From Photobacterium iliopiscarium (GTDB lineage: Bacteria > Pseudomonadota > Gammaproteobacteria > Enterobacterales > Vibrionaceae): 64,000 nucleotides of DNA. Below the pieces are notes generated by a model, which worked only from the letters and a program-made list of their open reading frames with translations, ran no database searches and was not told the origin of the DNA. The DNA lies in assembly GCF_003026395.1 (NCBI RefSeq), contig NZ_PYOO01000005.1:62001-126000 (forward strand), written 5' to 3'. The stretch's first letter is position 1. Each line of letters begins with the position of its first letter. Below, piece after piece: positions 1-8,323 of the stretch. Position numbers and translations under genes: made by a program.

Positions 1-2
1 AG

Positions 3-38
3 AAAAAAGGCCACACGGTTAAATTAGCAGGTGGTTGA
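3..38 (+). CDS. possible C-terminal end of an unidentified protein
   Basis: An open frame enters from the left edge and reads KKGHTVKLAGG before a TGA stop at 36-38. It is followed 50 bases later by a good intrinsic terminator, which supports a real gene end here. Too little is visible to name the protein, and the other two plus frames also stop early, so the frame choice is a guess. Confidence 0.3.
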   Translation, partial: KKGHTVKLAGG

Positions 39-87
39 TCGTCAATGATTAATACGCTAAAGAATTAAAGCGATTATTCGTTTATAT

Positions 88-122
88 AAGGCAATAATTT
101 AAACGATTATTGCCTTCATTTT
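88..122 (+). terminator. intrinsic terminator of the gene entering from the left
   Basis: Perfect 11-bp stem AAGGCAATAAT (88-98) with ATTATTGCCTT (106-116), a 7-nt loop and a T-rich tail. It separates the upstream gene from the peptide transporter. Confidence 0.7.
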
Positions 123-316
123 ATTCGTATATACATAACCACCAGCATTGTAACGTTATCTGTTTTTAATCACGCTGTTATTTCTCTTCTTAACCTTCTC
201 GCCAAACTAAATAAACCTAATTCGATAGTATCTGGTCTTTGAATCAGCCTCACGACTCGCACTTGAAATATAACGACTACTATTAAAACAATTGCGACTG
301 ATTTAAGGAATGGCGT

Positions 317-1771
317 ATGTCAGAGGTAAATGTATTTAAACAACCTAAACCGTTTTATCTCATATTTTCAGTAGAATTTTGGGAGAGATTTGGATTCTAC
401 GGTATGCAGGCCATTCTTACTGTATACATGGTCAATATTCTTGGCATGTCAGAGGCTGAGTCATTTACCTTATTTGGTGCGTTTTCTGCGTTAATTTTTG
501 GTTCGGTGGCAATTGGTGGCTGGGTTGGGGATAAGATCCTTGGTACAAAACGGACAATCACGCTCGGTGCTTTCATTCTAACCATTGGTTACTCTTTATT
601 AGGATTATCAGCAGCAGGTGACGTTGGCGGCAAAGAACTCATCTATATAGCAATGGGCTTTATTACCATGGGTAATGGTTTATTTAAAGCCAACCCTTCA
701 AGCTTACTTGCCAAATCGTATGAGGAAAATGATCCGCGTCTTGATGGCGCGTTTACCATGTATTATATGGCGATTAACTTAGGTTCATTTTTCTCTATGT
801 TATTAAGCCCTTGGATTGCCGAAAAGATGGGCTATGGCATGGCATTTGGGGTAAGTGCGATCGGGTTATTAATCACTATGGTTAACTTTATGGTGATGGG
901 GCGTATCGTTAAAAATATAGGTTCTAAGCCTGATATGTCGCCCGTTAATAAACGTTATTATTTTATGGTTGTGGTTGCAACGGTGGCGTTGAGCTTTTTG
1001 AGTGCCTTTTTATTGCAACACTTGTTTTATGCACATGCTATTTTAGTTGTTATCGGAATAACTATTGTGGCTATTTATTTTAAAGAAGCCTTTAAAACCC
1101 AGGGACTTGAAAGGGCGAAGATGTTTGTCGCTTTTGTTTTAATGCTACAAGGGATCGTATTTTTTGCACTCTATTTTCAAATGCCCACTTCGCTTAACTT
1201 TTTCGCTATTCATAATGTCAGCCATGATTTATTTGGCTTTAAGGTAGAACCTGAACAATTCCAAGCATTGAATCCATTTTGGATCATGATTGCGAGCCCA
1301 TTATTAGCCATTCTTTATAATAAACTCGGTGAACGGTTTGCAATGCCGTTTAAGTTTGCGTTTGGGATGGTGTTATGTAGCTTGGCCTTTTTAATTCTAA
1401 AGTTCTCAACGGGGTTTGCAAATTCGCAAGGGATCATCAACTCAAATTGGTTAGTGGTGAGTTATTTATTACAGTCGTTAGGGGAGTTATTGGTGTCAGG
1501 GTTAGGTTTAGCCATGATTGCACAGTTAGTGCCACAGCGAATGATGGGGTTTGCAATGGGGATGTGGTTTTTAACATCAGCAACAGCCGCCATTTTAGCG
1601 GGTTGGATTGCAAGTTTAACGGCTGCGCCCGAAGGGATTGTTGAACCTACTCAAAGCCTTATTCTTTATGCGGAAGTTTTTGGTGAAATTGGGTATGTTA
1701 CCGCTGCAATCGCCGTATTTACATTGCTTATTGCGCCTAAACTAACGCGGATTATTCAAGGCAAAGAGTAA
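317..1771 (+). CDS. POT-family di/tripeptide:proton symporter (DtpA/DtpB-like)
   Basis: Inner-membrane proton-coupled importer of di- and tripeptides. The family signature ExxERF is present at residues 20-25 (EFWERFGFYG), and about 14 hydrophobic segments run through the 484 residues, the usual length for bacterial POT transporters. The ATG follows AAGGA with good spacing (AAGGAATGGCGT then ATG). It is a single gene, with no operon partner on either side. Family membership is clear. Whether it corresponds to DtpA, DtpB or another paralogue cannot be told from sequence alone. Confidence 0.93.
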   Translation: MSEVNVFKQPKPFYLIFSVEFWERFGFYGMQAILTVYMVNILGMSEAESFTLFGAFSALIFGSVAIGGWVGDKILGTKRTITLGAFILTIGYSLLGLSAAGDVGGKELIYIAMGFITMGNGLFKANPSSLLAKSYEENDPRLDGAFTMYYMAINLGSFFSMLLSPWIAEKMGYGMAFGVSAIGLLITMVNFMVMGRIVKNIGSKPDMSPVNKRYYFMVVVATVALSFLSAFLLQHLFYAHAILVVIGITIVAIYFKEAFKTQGLERAKMFVAFVLMLQGIVFFALYFQMPTSLNFFAIHNVSHDLFGFKVEPEQFQALNPFWIMIASPLLAILYNKLGERFAMPFKFAFGMVLCSLAFLILKFSTGFANSQGIINSNWLVVSYLLQSLGELLVSGLGLAMIAQLVPQRMMGFAMGMWFLTSATAAILAGWIASLTAAPEGIVEPTQSLILYAEVFGEIGYVTAAIAVFTLLIAPKLTRIIQGKE

Positions 1772-1984
1772 TATTATTTATAACAATCATCATTACTATT
1801 CGCATTTGTTACTGATTAAGCCTCTGATTTCCTTTGGTGTGGTTTTTTATGGGTGCAATATTCTGCTTGTTACACTTAAAATATGAGGCGTTAATTCAAG
1901 TTTTAGATTAAAAGATAATTAGGTCTATAAAAAGGCACATTTTTTGATAAAAATACGAAAATACAGTTAAGTAGAGTAACAACA

Positions 1985-3508
1985 ATGAAAAGGATTGCAG
2001 CATTAGATAGTATTCGTGGCTTGTTACTATTACTAATGACCATTAACCACTTAATATGGATAAGTGGCGGATATTCTCTCATTCAAACCGTGACTTTACA
2101 GCCATTGGGGCAGTTTGGCGCAGCAGAATGTTTTGTGTTTATATCAGGATTACTTGCAGGCGCGATATATAGCCGAGAGTCATTAACCAACATTCAGACC
2201 ATTACCAAAGCATGGCACCGAGCATTTAGTATTTATCGGTATCATATAGGCTGTTTGTTCATTGTTTTTATTTGGATTCTTATCGCATCACAATTTTTAC
2301 CATCTGCTTCACCGACACTTCAACAAAGTGCACATTATATTGTAGAAAGTCCATTTAAAACCTTTATAGCTAGTGCTGCATTGGTTAACCAGCCTAACTA
2401 TTTTGATATTCTTCCATTGTATATTGTCTTTATGTTGTTATTGCCTTTACTCATAGTGGCATACCGTAAAGGGCAAGGGTGGTTAGTTATTAGCATTAGT
2501 ATTGGGGCTTGTATTTTTAGTAAAGAGCTTAATACAACAATACTGTTACCTTTATTTTCGTTTGTATTTTCGAGTTTTAAACTTCAACTGGGTTATTTTA
2601 ATATTTTTGCGTGGCAACTATTGTTTGTCGGCGGATCTGCCCTTGGCTTTATGCTGCAAAATAAAACATTACGTTGGCAGCATCCTATATTAACTATTCT
2701 TGCGGTGATTATTGCGACTATTATTTTTGTTGCTCATCATGGTGCATTTTCTAGCTACGGTATTCATCGTTGGACACTGTATTCGTATGCAAATAAACCG
2801 GAACTCGGTTGGTTGCGAACGTTAAATATTACTGTGTGGATATATCTGATTGCCGTCATCATTCAACGTTATCCTAATGCGCTTCATAGTAAAGCATTGA
2901 GTTATATTGGCCGTCATTCATTACGCGTATTTAGTTGGCAGGTTGTTATTGTCTATTTAAGTGCTCCATTACTGCATAATTTACGTTTAGCCCCTTATTA
3001 CAGTGTATTAATCGTCAGTATTGCAGCAACATTATGGTTAGCGGCATTATTATCAGAGAAATACAATGCGCATACGGTAAGTCGATTACATTGGGTGAGT
3101 GGTTTAAGCGTTATGTTTAGTGTCGTAATGCTGGGTAATGTACTTACTGATGATAATGTTTCACCATTGACGATTAAAATTACCAATATCAATGATACGA
3201 AAACATCCATTTTAGTATTGGTGTTTGATGAAAAGGATAACTTATCTCAACGGCCCACGATTTATATGAATACGTTTTCGCCACAAGAATTGGTCAAAGG
3301 GATCTCGATTAACGCATTACCTTCTGGCAATTATGCCGTGTTTGCATTTCAAGATAACGATGGCAATTATGATCTAACTAAAGGTAACGACGGAATGCCA
3401 ATTGAAAACTTCGGTTATTCAAATAATCCATCAGCAGATGTTCCAGTCGTAATGGATCAAGTTACGTTTGTCCATAATGGACCACAAACGCAAACCATTA
3501 ATTTCTAA
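1985..3508 (+). CDS. OpgC-like membrane acyltransferase fused to a C-terminal DUF2141 domain
   Basis: Residues 1 to about 380 are a polytopic membrane domain that opens with the OpgC-type motif RIAALDSIRGLLLLLMTINH. OpgC proteins succinylate periplasmic glucans or modify other envelope polymers. From about residue 395 the protein changes to a soluble beta-rich domain containing LPSGNYAVFAFQDNDGNYDL, GNDGMPIENFGYSNN and a closing valine-rich strand, the hallmarks of DUF2141, a small usually secreted domain. At 507 residues it is longer than a plain OpgC (about 385) by exactly that extra domain. The reading frame is continuous with no sign of frameshift. The substrate is unknown. A terminator hairpin follows. 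Confidence 0.82.
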   Translation: MKRIAALDSIRGLLLLLMTINHLIWISGGYSLIQTVTLQPLGQFGAAECFVFISGLLAGAIYSRESLTNIQTITKAWHRAFSIYRYHIGCLFIVFIWILIASQFLPSASPTLQQSAHYIVESPFKTFIASAALVNQPNYFDILPLYIVFMLLLPLLIVAYRKGQGWLVISISIGACIFSKELNTTILLPLFSFVFSSFKLQLGYFNIFAWQLLFVGGSALGFMLQNKTLRWQHPILTILAVIIATIIFVAHHGAFSSYGIHRWTLYSYANKPELGWLRTLNITVWIYLIAVIIQRYPNALHSKALSYIGRHSLRVFSWQVVIVYLSAPLLHNLRLAPYYSVLIVSIAATLWLAALLSEKYNAHTVSRLHWVSGLSVMFSVVMLGNVLTDDNVSPLTIKITNINDTKTSILVLVFDEKDNLSQRPTIYMNTFSPQELVKGISINALPSGNYAVFAFQDNDGNYDLTKGNDGMPIENFGYSNNPSADVPVVMDQVTFVHNGPQTQTINF

Positions 3509-3520
3509 TATAGGATTTAA

Positions 3521-3566
3521 AACAGCGCACTCAATTAACAATAATTGAGTGCTGTTATTCGGTTAT
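3521..3566 (+). terminator. intrinsic terminator after the OpgC-DUF2141 gene
   Basis: Stem formed by AACAGCGCACTCAATTA and TAATTGAGTGCTGTT with one bulged base, followed by a T-rich run (GGTTATTTTTT). The rest of the gap to the chitinase gene (3567-3873) is AT-rich and shows no other convincing site or small gene. Confidence 0.6.
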
Positions 3567-3873
3567 TTTTTGATGAAAAGGATACTTATAACAGTTAGCT
3601 ACATCTTTTATTGTTTAGGCTCAATCTCACATTTATAAAATCCACACTCTCTTCTTACTGTTTTTTTCTTTGATCAAACGATCATATTTCATTGATATTG
3701 AGTGGTTGCATATTGTTACTTTTAATTTGCGATGATAAATAAGTTAGTAAATAATTAAAAAATTGTTACATGCAGTGCTGTGTTTATAGCCAATGAACAA
3801 TATTTTTAGCTAATAACTACTCAGATTAGATTTTTGATCTATTTAAACGCATGAACATAGAAGGAATTAATTT

Positions 3874-6243
3874 GTGAGAAAAATAAATAAAATAACAATA
3901 GCGATATTCAGTACTATGCTTAGCGGTTATGTGTGTGCGTCTGATGTTAATCAGATATCAAGTCTTGCACCTTTGGCTTCTGCGGGATTATGTGATGAAT
4001 TTAATGTTTATCCTGATTGGACGCGGGGTGATCATGCTGGTACTGGCGATATAATGGTTAACAAAAATATTGCTTATTCTGCTGTTTATTGGACTCAATC
4101 TGTTCCTGGAAGTGATAGCTCATGGAAGTTGCATCTTAATTGTGATGGAACTGAGCCAGGTACTGCTGCTGTACTTTCATTACCTAATCCAATGGATCCT
4201 GTGCGCCTTGAAGTTGCTGGATGGCCAAATGATTTTGTTGTTGCGAGTCCATCATTAATAGCGCCAACAACAATAACCGTTGCAACGAGTGCTACTGAAG
4301 AATTAGCAGATGTTAATAAGTTAACTGCTAAGTTTGTTTCTATCATTGAAGTGGCGACACAAGCGGGAAGTTCATCTGTCATCATTAGTAGTGATGTACT
4401 TGATAAAGCGACACCAGATAAAGGTCAGTCTCTGGGTGTTATTGCCGTTAAAGAGGCATTACTCAAAGCCGTTGATACAACGGCGAGTAAAATTGATATT
4501 GATAAAATCAATGCACTTAGTAATGATTTGAAAGGTTGGGCACAAGCTCACAACCTAATTCTAACGACACTTGCTCCTGAAGCGAGTTTTGGCTGGTCTT
4601 TCAGCATTGGTGATTTTGCATTTGATACCCATTCTGGTCGACAAGCAGTATGGAATGCTGCGTCAAGTGCCACCGCAGATCTATTAAATACTCTCGATGT
4701 TTACAAAGCAGAGTCATTAACCAAAGCTGACTTTATTAGCTTTACCAAATCGACAACAACCGCTGCATTATCAACTGAGCAATGGCACAACGCACTTGAA
4801 TATGTAAAACAAGTTACTGATTATATTAAGACGCCTGCAATGCTTGCTAATATTCCAACCGAGCAAGCTGCGAATTATTTTATGGGTCAAACAACACGTG
4901 ATCAGCAAATTCGTAAAGCGGCTCACAGCAATATATTTGCGATTTTATTTGATACAGACAGCGCAGATTTAACCAGTAAAATTGAAGCCTACCAAGGCGC
5001 GAAAGTACCTTTATATTATATAGGTCAAGAACTCGAAAAAGGCTCATTAACACGTATTGAAGCACTTAATACTGAGTTAACGAATGCCTCAGATGTCATG
5101 GATAATGAAGCCTTCCTCTATGAAACACCGCAGTCACAGTGGGTGCCATCGACCGTTTATAAATGGAATGACTTCCTTGATGGCCTTAATGCGATGCACA
5201 ATATCGGTGTCGCGGGTAATAAGTTCTGGTTATTGACTGACGAAGCAGATGATGCAACCAATATTATTTATGCCAAAGTCGCCATTGCTGCGTTCTTAGC
5301 GCAAAGCATGCAAGAGACAATCCGTTATAACGCATGTGATGAAAATAACTGGTCTGAAATTAAATATGGCGCGCCTGCCGATTACCCAATGTCAGCGAGT
5401 TGTGGTCAGTTAGGTCAAAAATACGCAGACTATGGCGTTAACCCAGTATCAGGCTTAGATTATGCTTATTCTTGTCCGCGTGATAACAAAATGGAAGTCA
5501 GCGCATTAACCCACGCTAAATGGTACGGCGCACCAGCACCTGTATTTGCAGCTCCCGATGCAGTATTAGAAGAGCAAGGCTTACTGGTTAATGGTCATGT
5601 GGGACGCTGGACTAACAATGGTCACTGTAATGCAGTGCCAGACAAAATCGATACTTCAAAGCAAGTATGGGAACGTGATGAGTGTAAAATCTACGTTGGT
5701 CAAAAAGCCGGTACATTCCTATGGGATGGCAGCAGTCAAGAAAGTGTTGAAGGCTGTGGTTGGTGGGGACGTGGCGTTATTCAAACCACAGGCCGCCAAA
5801 ACTTTGGTACGTTAAACCATTATTTAGGCCGTTCACACGTTGATCCTGCAACAATTGGTCAAACCATTGATGGTGTAATGGTTGAAGCGCCACCTGTAAA
5901 TCCGTTATATTCAGATCTCGATTTCTGTTCAAACCCTGGCTTAATCTGTAGCTCTGAGAAGAATAAAGAGATCAAATGGATTGCAGGCTTATTCTACTGG
6001 GTAACATCAGTACAGGCATACTCAAATGAAGGCGGTGACTATGCTGATTGGAACTATTACAACGAACTGAAAAAGTATGTAAATAGTGGCCTGAAAGGAA
6101 CTGAATTTATTGATGATGTTTCTGGTATTGTGAACCGTGGCTGTCCAGATTCAACTTGTTCGACAGGCGATGTTCATAACATTAAAGAACGTCAAGCCAA
6201 CTTTAAGCTAGTGCTACAAAAACTAGGACTTAACCCACAGTAA
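3874..6243 (+). CDS. secreted GH19-family chitinase with N-terminal chitin-binding module
   Basis: Residues 1-23 are a signal peptide (ending GYVCA). Residues about 35-92 resemble a CBM5/12 chitin-binding module, with an aromatic pattern around VYWTQSVPGSDSSWKL. The GH19-like catalytic part spans roughly residues 440-789. It has FLAQSMQETIRYN, whose Glu481 sits where the family's first catalytic acid lies, and GCGWWGRGVIQTTGRQNFG, which matches the family's GRGPIQLT-type substrate strand. Many Cys residues in the C-terminal half fit disulfides of an exported enzyme. The roughly 300-residue helical segment between the two modules matches nothing I recognise. The start is GTG, chosen because AAGGA lies 8 nt upstream and the signal peptide begins there. 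It probably degrades chitin for a marine lifestyle. Confidence 0.85.
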   Translation: MRKINKITIAIFSTMLSGYVCASDVNQISSLAPLASAGLCDEFNVYPDWTRGDHAGTGDIMVNKNIAYSAVYWTQSVPGSDSSWKLHLNCDGTEPGTAAVLSLPNPMDPVRLEVAGWPNDFVVASPSLIAPTTITVATSATEELADVNKLTAKFVSIIEVATQAGSSSVIISSDVLDKATPDKGQSLGVIAVKEALLKAVDTTASKIDIDKINALSNDLKGWAQAHNLILTTLAPEASFGWSFSIGDFAFDTHSGRQAVWNAASSATADLLNTLDVYKAESLTKADFISFTKSTTTAALSTEQWHNALEYVKQVTDYIKTPAMLANIPTEQAANYFMGQTTRDQQIRKAAHSNIFAILFDTDSADLTSKIEAYQGAKVPLYYIGQELEKGSLTRIEALNTELTNASDVMDNEAFLYETPQSQWVPSTVYKWNDFLDGLNAMHNIGVAGNKFWLLTDEADDATNIIYAKVAIAAFLAQSMQETIRYNACDENNWSEIKYGAPADYPMSASCGQLGQKYADYGVNPVSGLDYAYSCPRDNKMEVSALTHAKWYGAPAPVFAAPDAVLEEQGLLVNGHVGRWTNNGHCNAVPDKIDTSKQVWERDECKIYVGQKAGTFLWDGSSQESVEGCGWWGRGVIQTTGRQNFGTLNHYLGRSHVDPATIGQTIDGVMVEAPPVNPLYSDLDFCSNPGLICSSEKNKEIKWIAGLFYWVTSVQAYSNEGGDYADWNYYNELKKYVNSGLKGTEFIDDVSGIVNRGCPDSTCSTGDVHNIKERQANFKLVLQKLGLNPQ

Positions 6244-6280
6244 GCAAAATAGCTGATGAATTAAGTTTGTAATAAAATTA

Positions 6281-6311
6281 AACCCTGTTTTTCGAAACAG
6301 GGTTATTTTTT
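6281..6311 (+). terminator. intrinsic terminator of the chitinase gene
   Basis: Perfect 10-bp stem AACCCTGTTT / AAACAGGGTT with a TTCG tetraloop and a run of T residues. Confidence 0.9.
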
Positions 6312-6373
6312 GCGTTTACATTGTAGTGATCTATTTTGTAAACCTGATCAAATTAGCTTTAATAATTACATGT

Positions 6374-6420
6374 TTCTAAGGGGCTACCGAATACAGAATG
6401 TCTGAGGTAGCATCTTAGAA
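6374..6420. repeat. imperfect inverted repeat of unknown role
   Basis: TTCTAAG (6374-6380) and GCTACC (6383-6388) pair with GGTAGC (6406-6411) and CTTAGAA (6414-6420), with a 2x2 internal loop and a 17-nt apical loop. It lacks a T-run, so it is not an ordinary terminator. The surrounding 6312-6600 stretch has no gene I can support. Confidence 0.4.
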
Positions 6421-6605
6421 TAAGTGTTAATTATGTACTTTATGGTAAATAGCCAATACTGTTAAATACACAAGTAGTAAATTGTAGGAGAGTGCCTTTA
6501 TCCATTATTATTATCCATTATTAATCAATAGCCTAGTTGTAATGGCATTATAGTATTAATGCCAGATATCCTATTTAACATAAGGTACATAATGCGCACT
6601 GAGGT

Positions 6606-8166
6606 TGTAGGTCCCATTTAGAAATGTCCGGTTTGAACCCGTTAGAAATGTCATGTTGAACTATCTTCAGATCATAGGTTTTGCTATGAACTGGAATCAA
6701 TAAATGTTGCTCACTATGACTGAAAATGAATTAAGCCGAATCAAAGTTATTCAAGATGTTTGTGATAAACAAATTACTGGTGTTGAAGCTGCCCGTCGAC
6801 TTAACTTGAGTTGTCGTCAAGTATCACGATTAGTAAAACGCTTTACTCAGTTCGGTGCTGGCGGATTACTTTCACAGCAACGCGGCGTGCCAAGTAATCA
6901 TCGTTATGATGATAATCATAGGCTGCGTATTTTAAATCTCATCCACGAATATTACGCAGACTTCGGACCCACATTGGCACGTGAAAAACTGATTGAACGC
7001 CACAGTATTAAGATCGGATTAGAAACGTTACGTCAATGGATGATCGCTGATGGCCTTTGGGTTCCGCATTTCAAACGTAAGCCTTGCATTTATCAACCTC
7101 GCTATCGTCGCGATTGTTATGGTGAGTTAATTCAAATAGATGGTTCACATCATGATTGGTTTGAAGGCCGCAGCGACAAATGTTGTTTGTTGGTTTTCAT
7201 TGATGATGCTACCGGCAAACTGATGAACTTGCGGTTTAGCGAAACAGAATCTGCGTTTGATTACATGGTGACAACGCGCGAATATGTTGAGCAACATGGC
7301 AAGCCCACTGCTTTTTACAGCGATCGACATACGGTGTTTCATGTCAGTAAACGGGATGCAAAAACAAACCGCATGACTCAGTTTGGTCGTGTATTGCATG
7401 AGTTAAACATTGAATTAATTTGTGCAAATAGCTCTCAAGCTAAAGGTCGTGTTGAACGTGCCAATAAAACATTACAAGATCGCTTAGTCAAAGAAATGCG
7501 ATTACAACACATTGATAATATTGAACAAGCTAATGTATGGCTCCCCGACTTTATCGCTGATTTTAACCATCGTTTTGCTAAAGCTGCTCAATATCCTAAA
7601 GACATGCATCGACCATTACGAGAATCAGTAGATGAATTACATGATATTTTCTCATGGCAAGAACCAAGAAAAGTCTCAAAGTCACTGACATTTCAATACG
7701 ACAAAGTTATCTATTTGATTGATCCAACCGAAGAAAATCAACGACTTGTGCATCAAGTCGTTAAGGTTATTGATCGTCCAGATGGCACCATCGCGATCCA
7801 ATATGGTCACCGAAAATTGGATTTTAAAGTGTTTGATAAACTCGAAGACGTTGACCAAGGTCAGATAGTTGATAACAAACGTTTGGGTGCAGTATTAAAA
7901 TTTGCCCAAGCAAAACAGCAACAATATGACCAACAACAAAAGCGTAGTCGCAGTAAAAGCGCCCCTAAACGTACTGCCCAACAACGGGCAATCCGTCAAC
8001 TTGAAGAAATAAATCCAGTGTTAGTTCACCCAGAACAATTTAGACCGAGCACCAGAAAAAAGCCATGACTTCCCTACTCTATAATCCATTTTTACCACAA
8101 TGAACTATCTTAAAAGGAGACATTTTAATCGGGGAATAATGAGGACATTTTAAACTGGGAAAGACA
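6606..8166 (+). mobile_element. IS1202-like (ISNCY) insertion sequence, apparently complete
   Basis: One transposase gene lies between imperfect terminal inverted repeats. The left end begins TGTAGGTCCCATTTAGAAAT and continues GTCC. The reverse complement of the right end begins TGTCTTTCCCAGTTTAAAAT and continues GTCC. Both tips are TGT...ACA. The flanking 5-mer GAGGT (6601-6605 and 8167-8171) is a candidate target duplication. The identity actually extends to 16 bp (GAGGTTGTAGGTCCCA), because the right flank itself looks like another IS end. The alternative reading is therefore a 16-bp duplication with the element starting at 6617. A second motif resembling TTAGAAATGTC is repeated about 25 bp inside the left end, as if the transposase binds twice. 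Confidence 0.8.
6704..8068 (+). CDS. IS1202-like (ISNCY) family transposase
   Basis: DDE-type transposase of 454 residues. Residues about 8-65 are a helix-turn-helix (ITGVEAARRLNLSCRQVSRLVKRF). The catalytic core begins with IQIDGSHHDWFEGR (first Asp), continues with AFYSDRHTVF (second Asp) and ends with the Glu of SSQAKGRVERANKTLQDR. The basic C-terminus (QQQKRSRSKSAPKRTAQQR) is typical of the group. The frame is intact, so the copy may be active. A second short copy of part of this gene lies at 10579-10653. The ATG at 6704 is the furthest upstream; the ATG at 6716 is also possible. Confidence 0.92.
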   Translation: MLLTMTENELSRIKVIQDVCDKQITGVEAARRLNLSCRQVSRLVKRFTQFGAGGLLSQQRGVPSNHRYDDNHRLRILNLIHEYYADFGPTLAREKLIERHSIKIGLETLRQWMIADGLWVPHFKRKPCIYQPRYRRDCYGELIQIDGSHHDWFEGRSDKCCLLVFIDDATGKLMNLRFSETESAFDYMVTTREYVEQHGKPTAFYSDRHTVFHVSKRDAKTNRMTQFGRVLHELNIELICANSSQAKGRVERANKTLQDRLVKEMRLQHIDNIEQANVWLPDFIADFNHRFAKAAQYPKDMHRPLRESVDELHDIFSWQEPRKVSKSLTFQYDKVIYLIDPTEENQRLVHQVVKVIDRPDGTIAIQYGHRKLDFKVFDKLEDVDQGQIVDNKRLGAVLKFAQAKQQQYDQQQKRSRSKSAPKRTAQQRAIRQLEEINPVLVHPEQFRPSTRKKP

Positions 8167-8171
8167 GAGGT

Positions 8172-8196
8172 TGTAGGTCCCAAGGCAAAGTGTCTC
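8172..8196 (+). repeat. possible second IS1202-like end abutting the intact element
   Basis: TGTAGGTCCCA followed by AGGCAAAGTGTC matches the left tip of the neighbouring IS over its first 11 bases and again at the AA...TGTC block. This would be the tip of another, mostly lost element into which the intact copy inserted. Confidence 0.4.
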
Positions 8197-8265
8197 TTTT
8201 CTGCAAAGCTAAATTAAAGAGACTGGATCGAATATTCAGCTATCTTTGCAATCCAATAGTAATAA

Positions 8266-8296
8266 AGAAAAAGCCTAGTCGCCAAGCAACTAGACT
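8266..8296 (-). terminator. intrinsic terminator of the cytolysin operon
   Basis: On the minus strand AGTCTAGTTGC pairs over 11 positions (two of them G-T) with GCGACTAGGCT across a 3-nt loop, and a TTTTTC tail follows. It lies 28 bases past the cytolysin stop codon. Confidence 0.8.
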
Positions 8297-8323
8297 TTCA
8301 ATAATTTTAACAGTTTAATTTCA

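Noticed and set aside
397..585. Minus-strand frame of 62 residues inside the peptide transporter gene
   Set aside because: It is the antisense shadow of a clearly coding sequence, with no recognisable protein features; the same holds for the many other short frames inside named genes.
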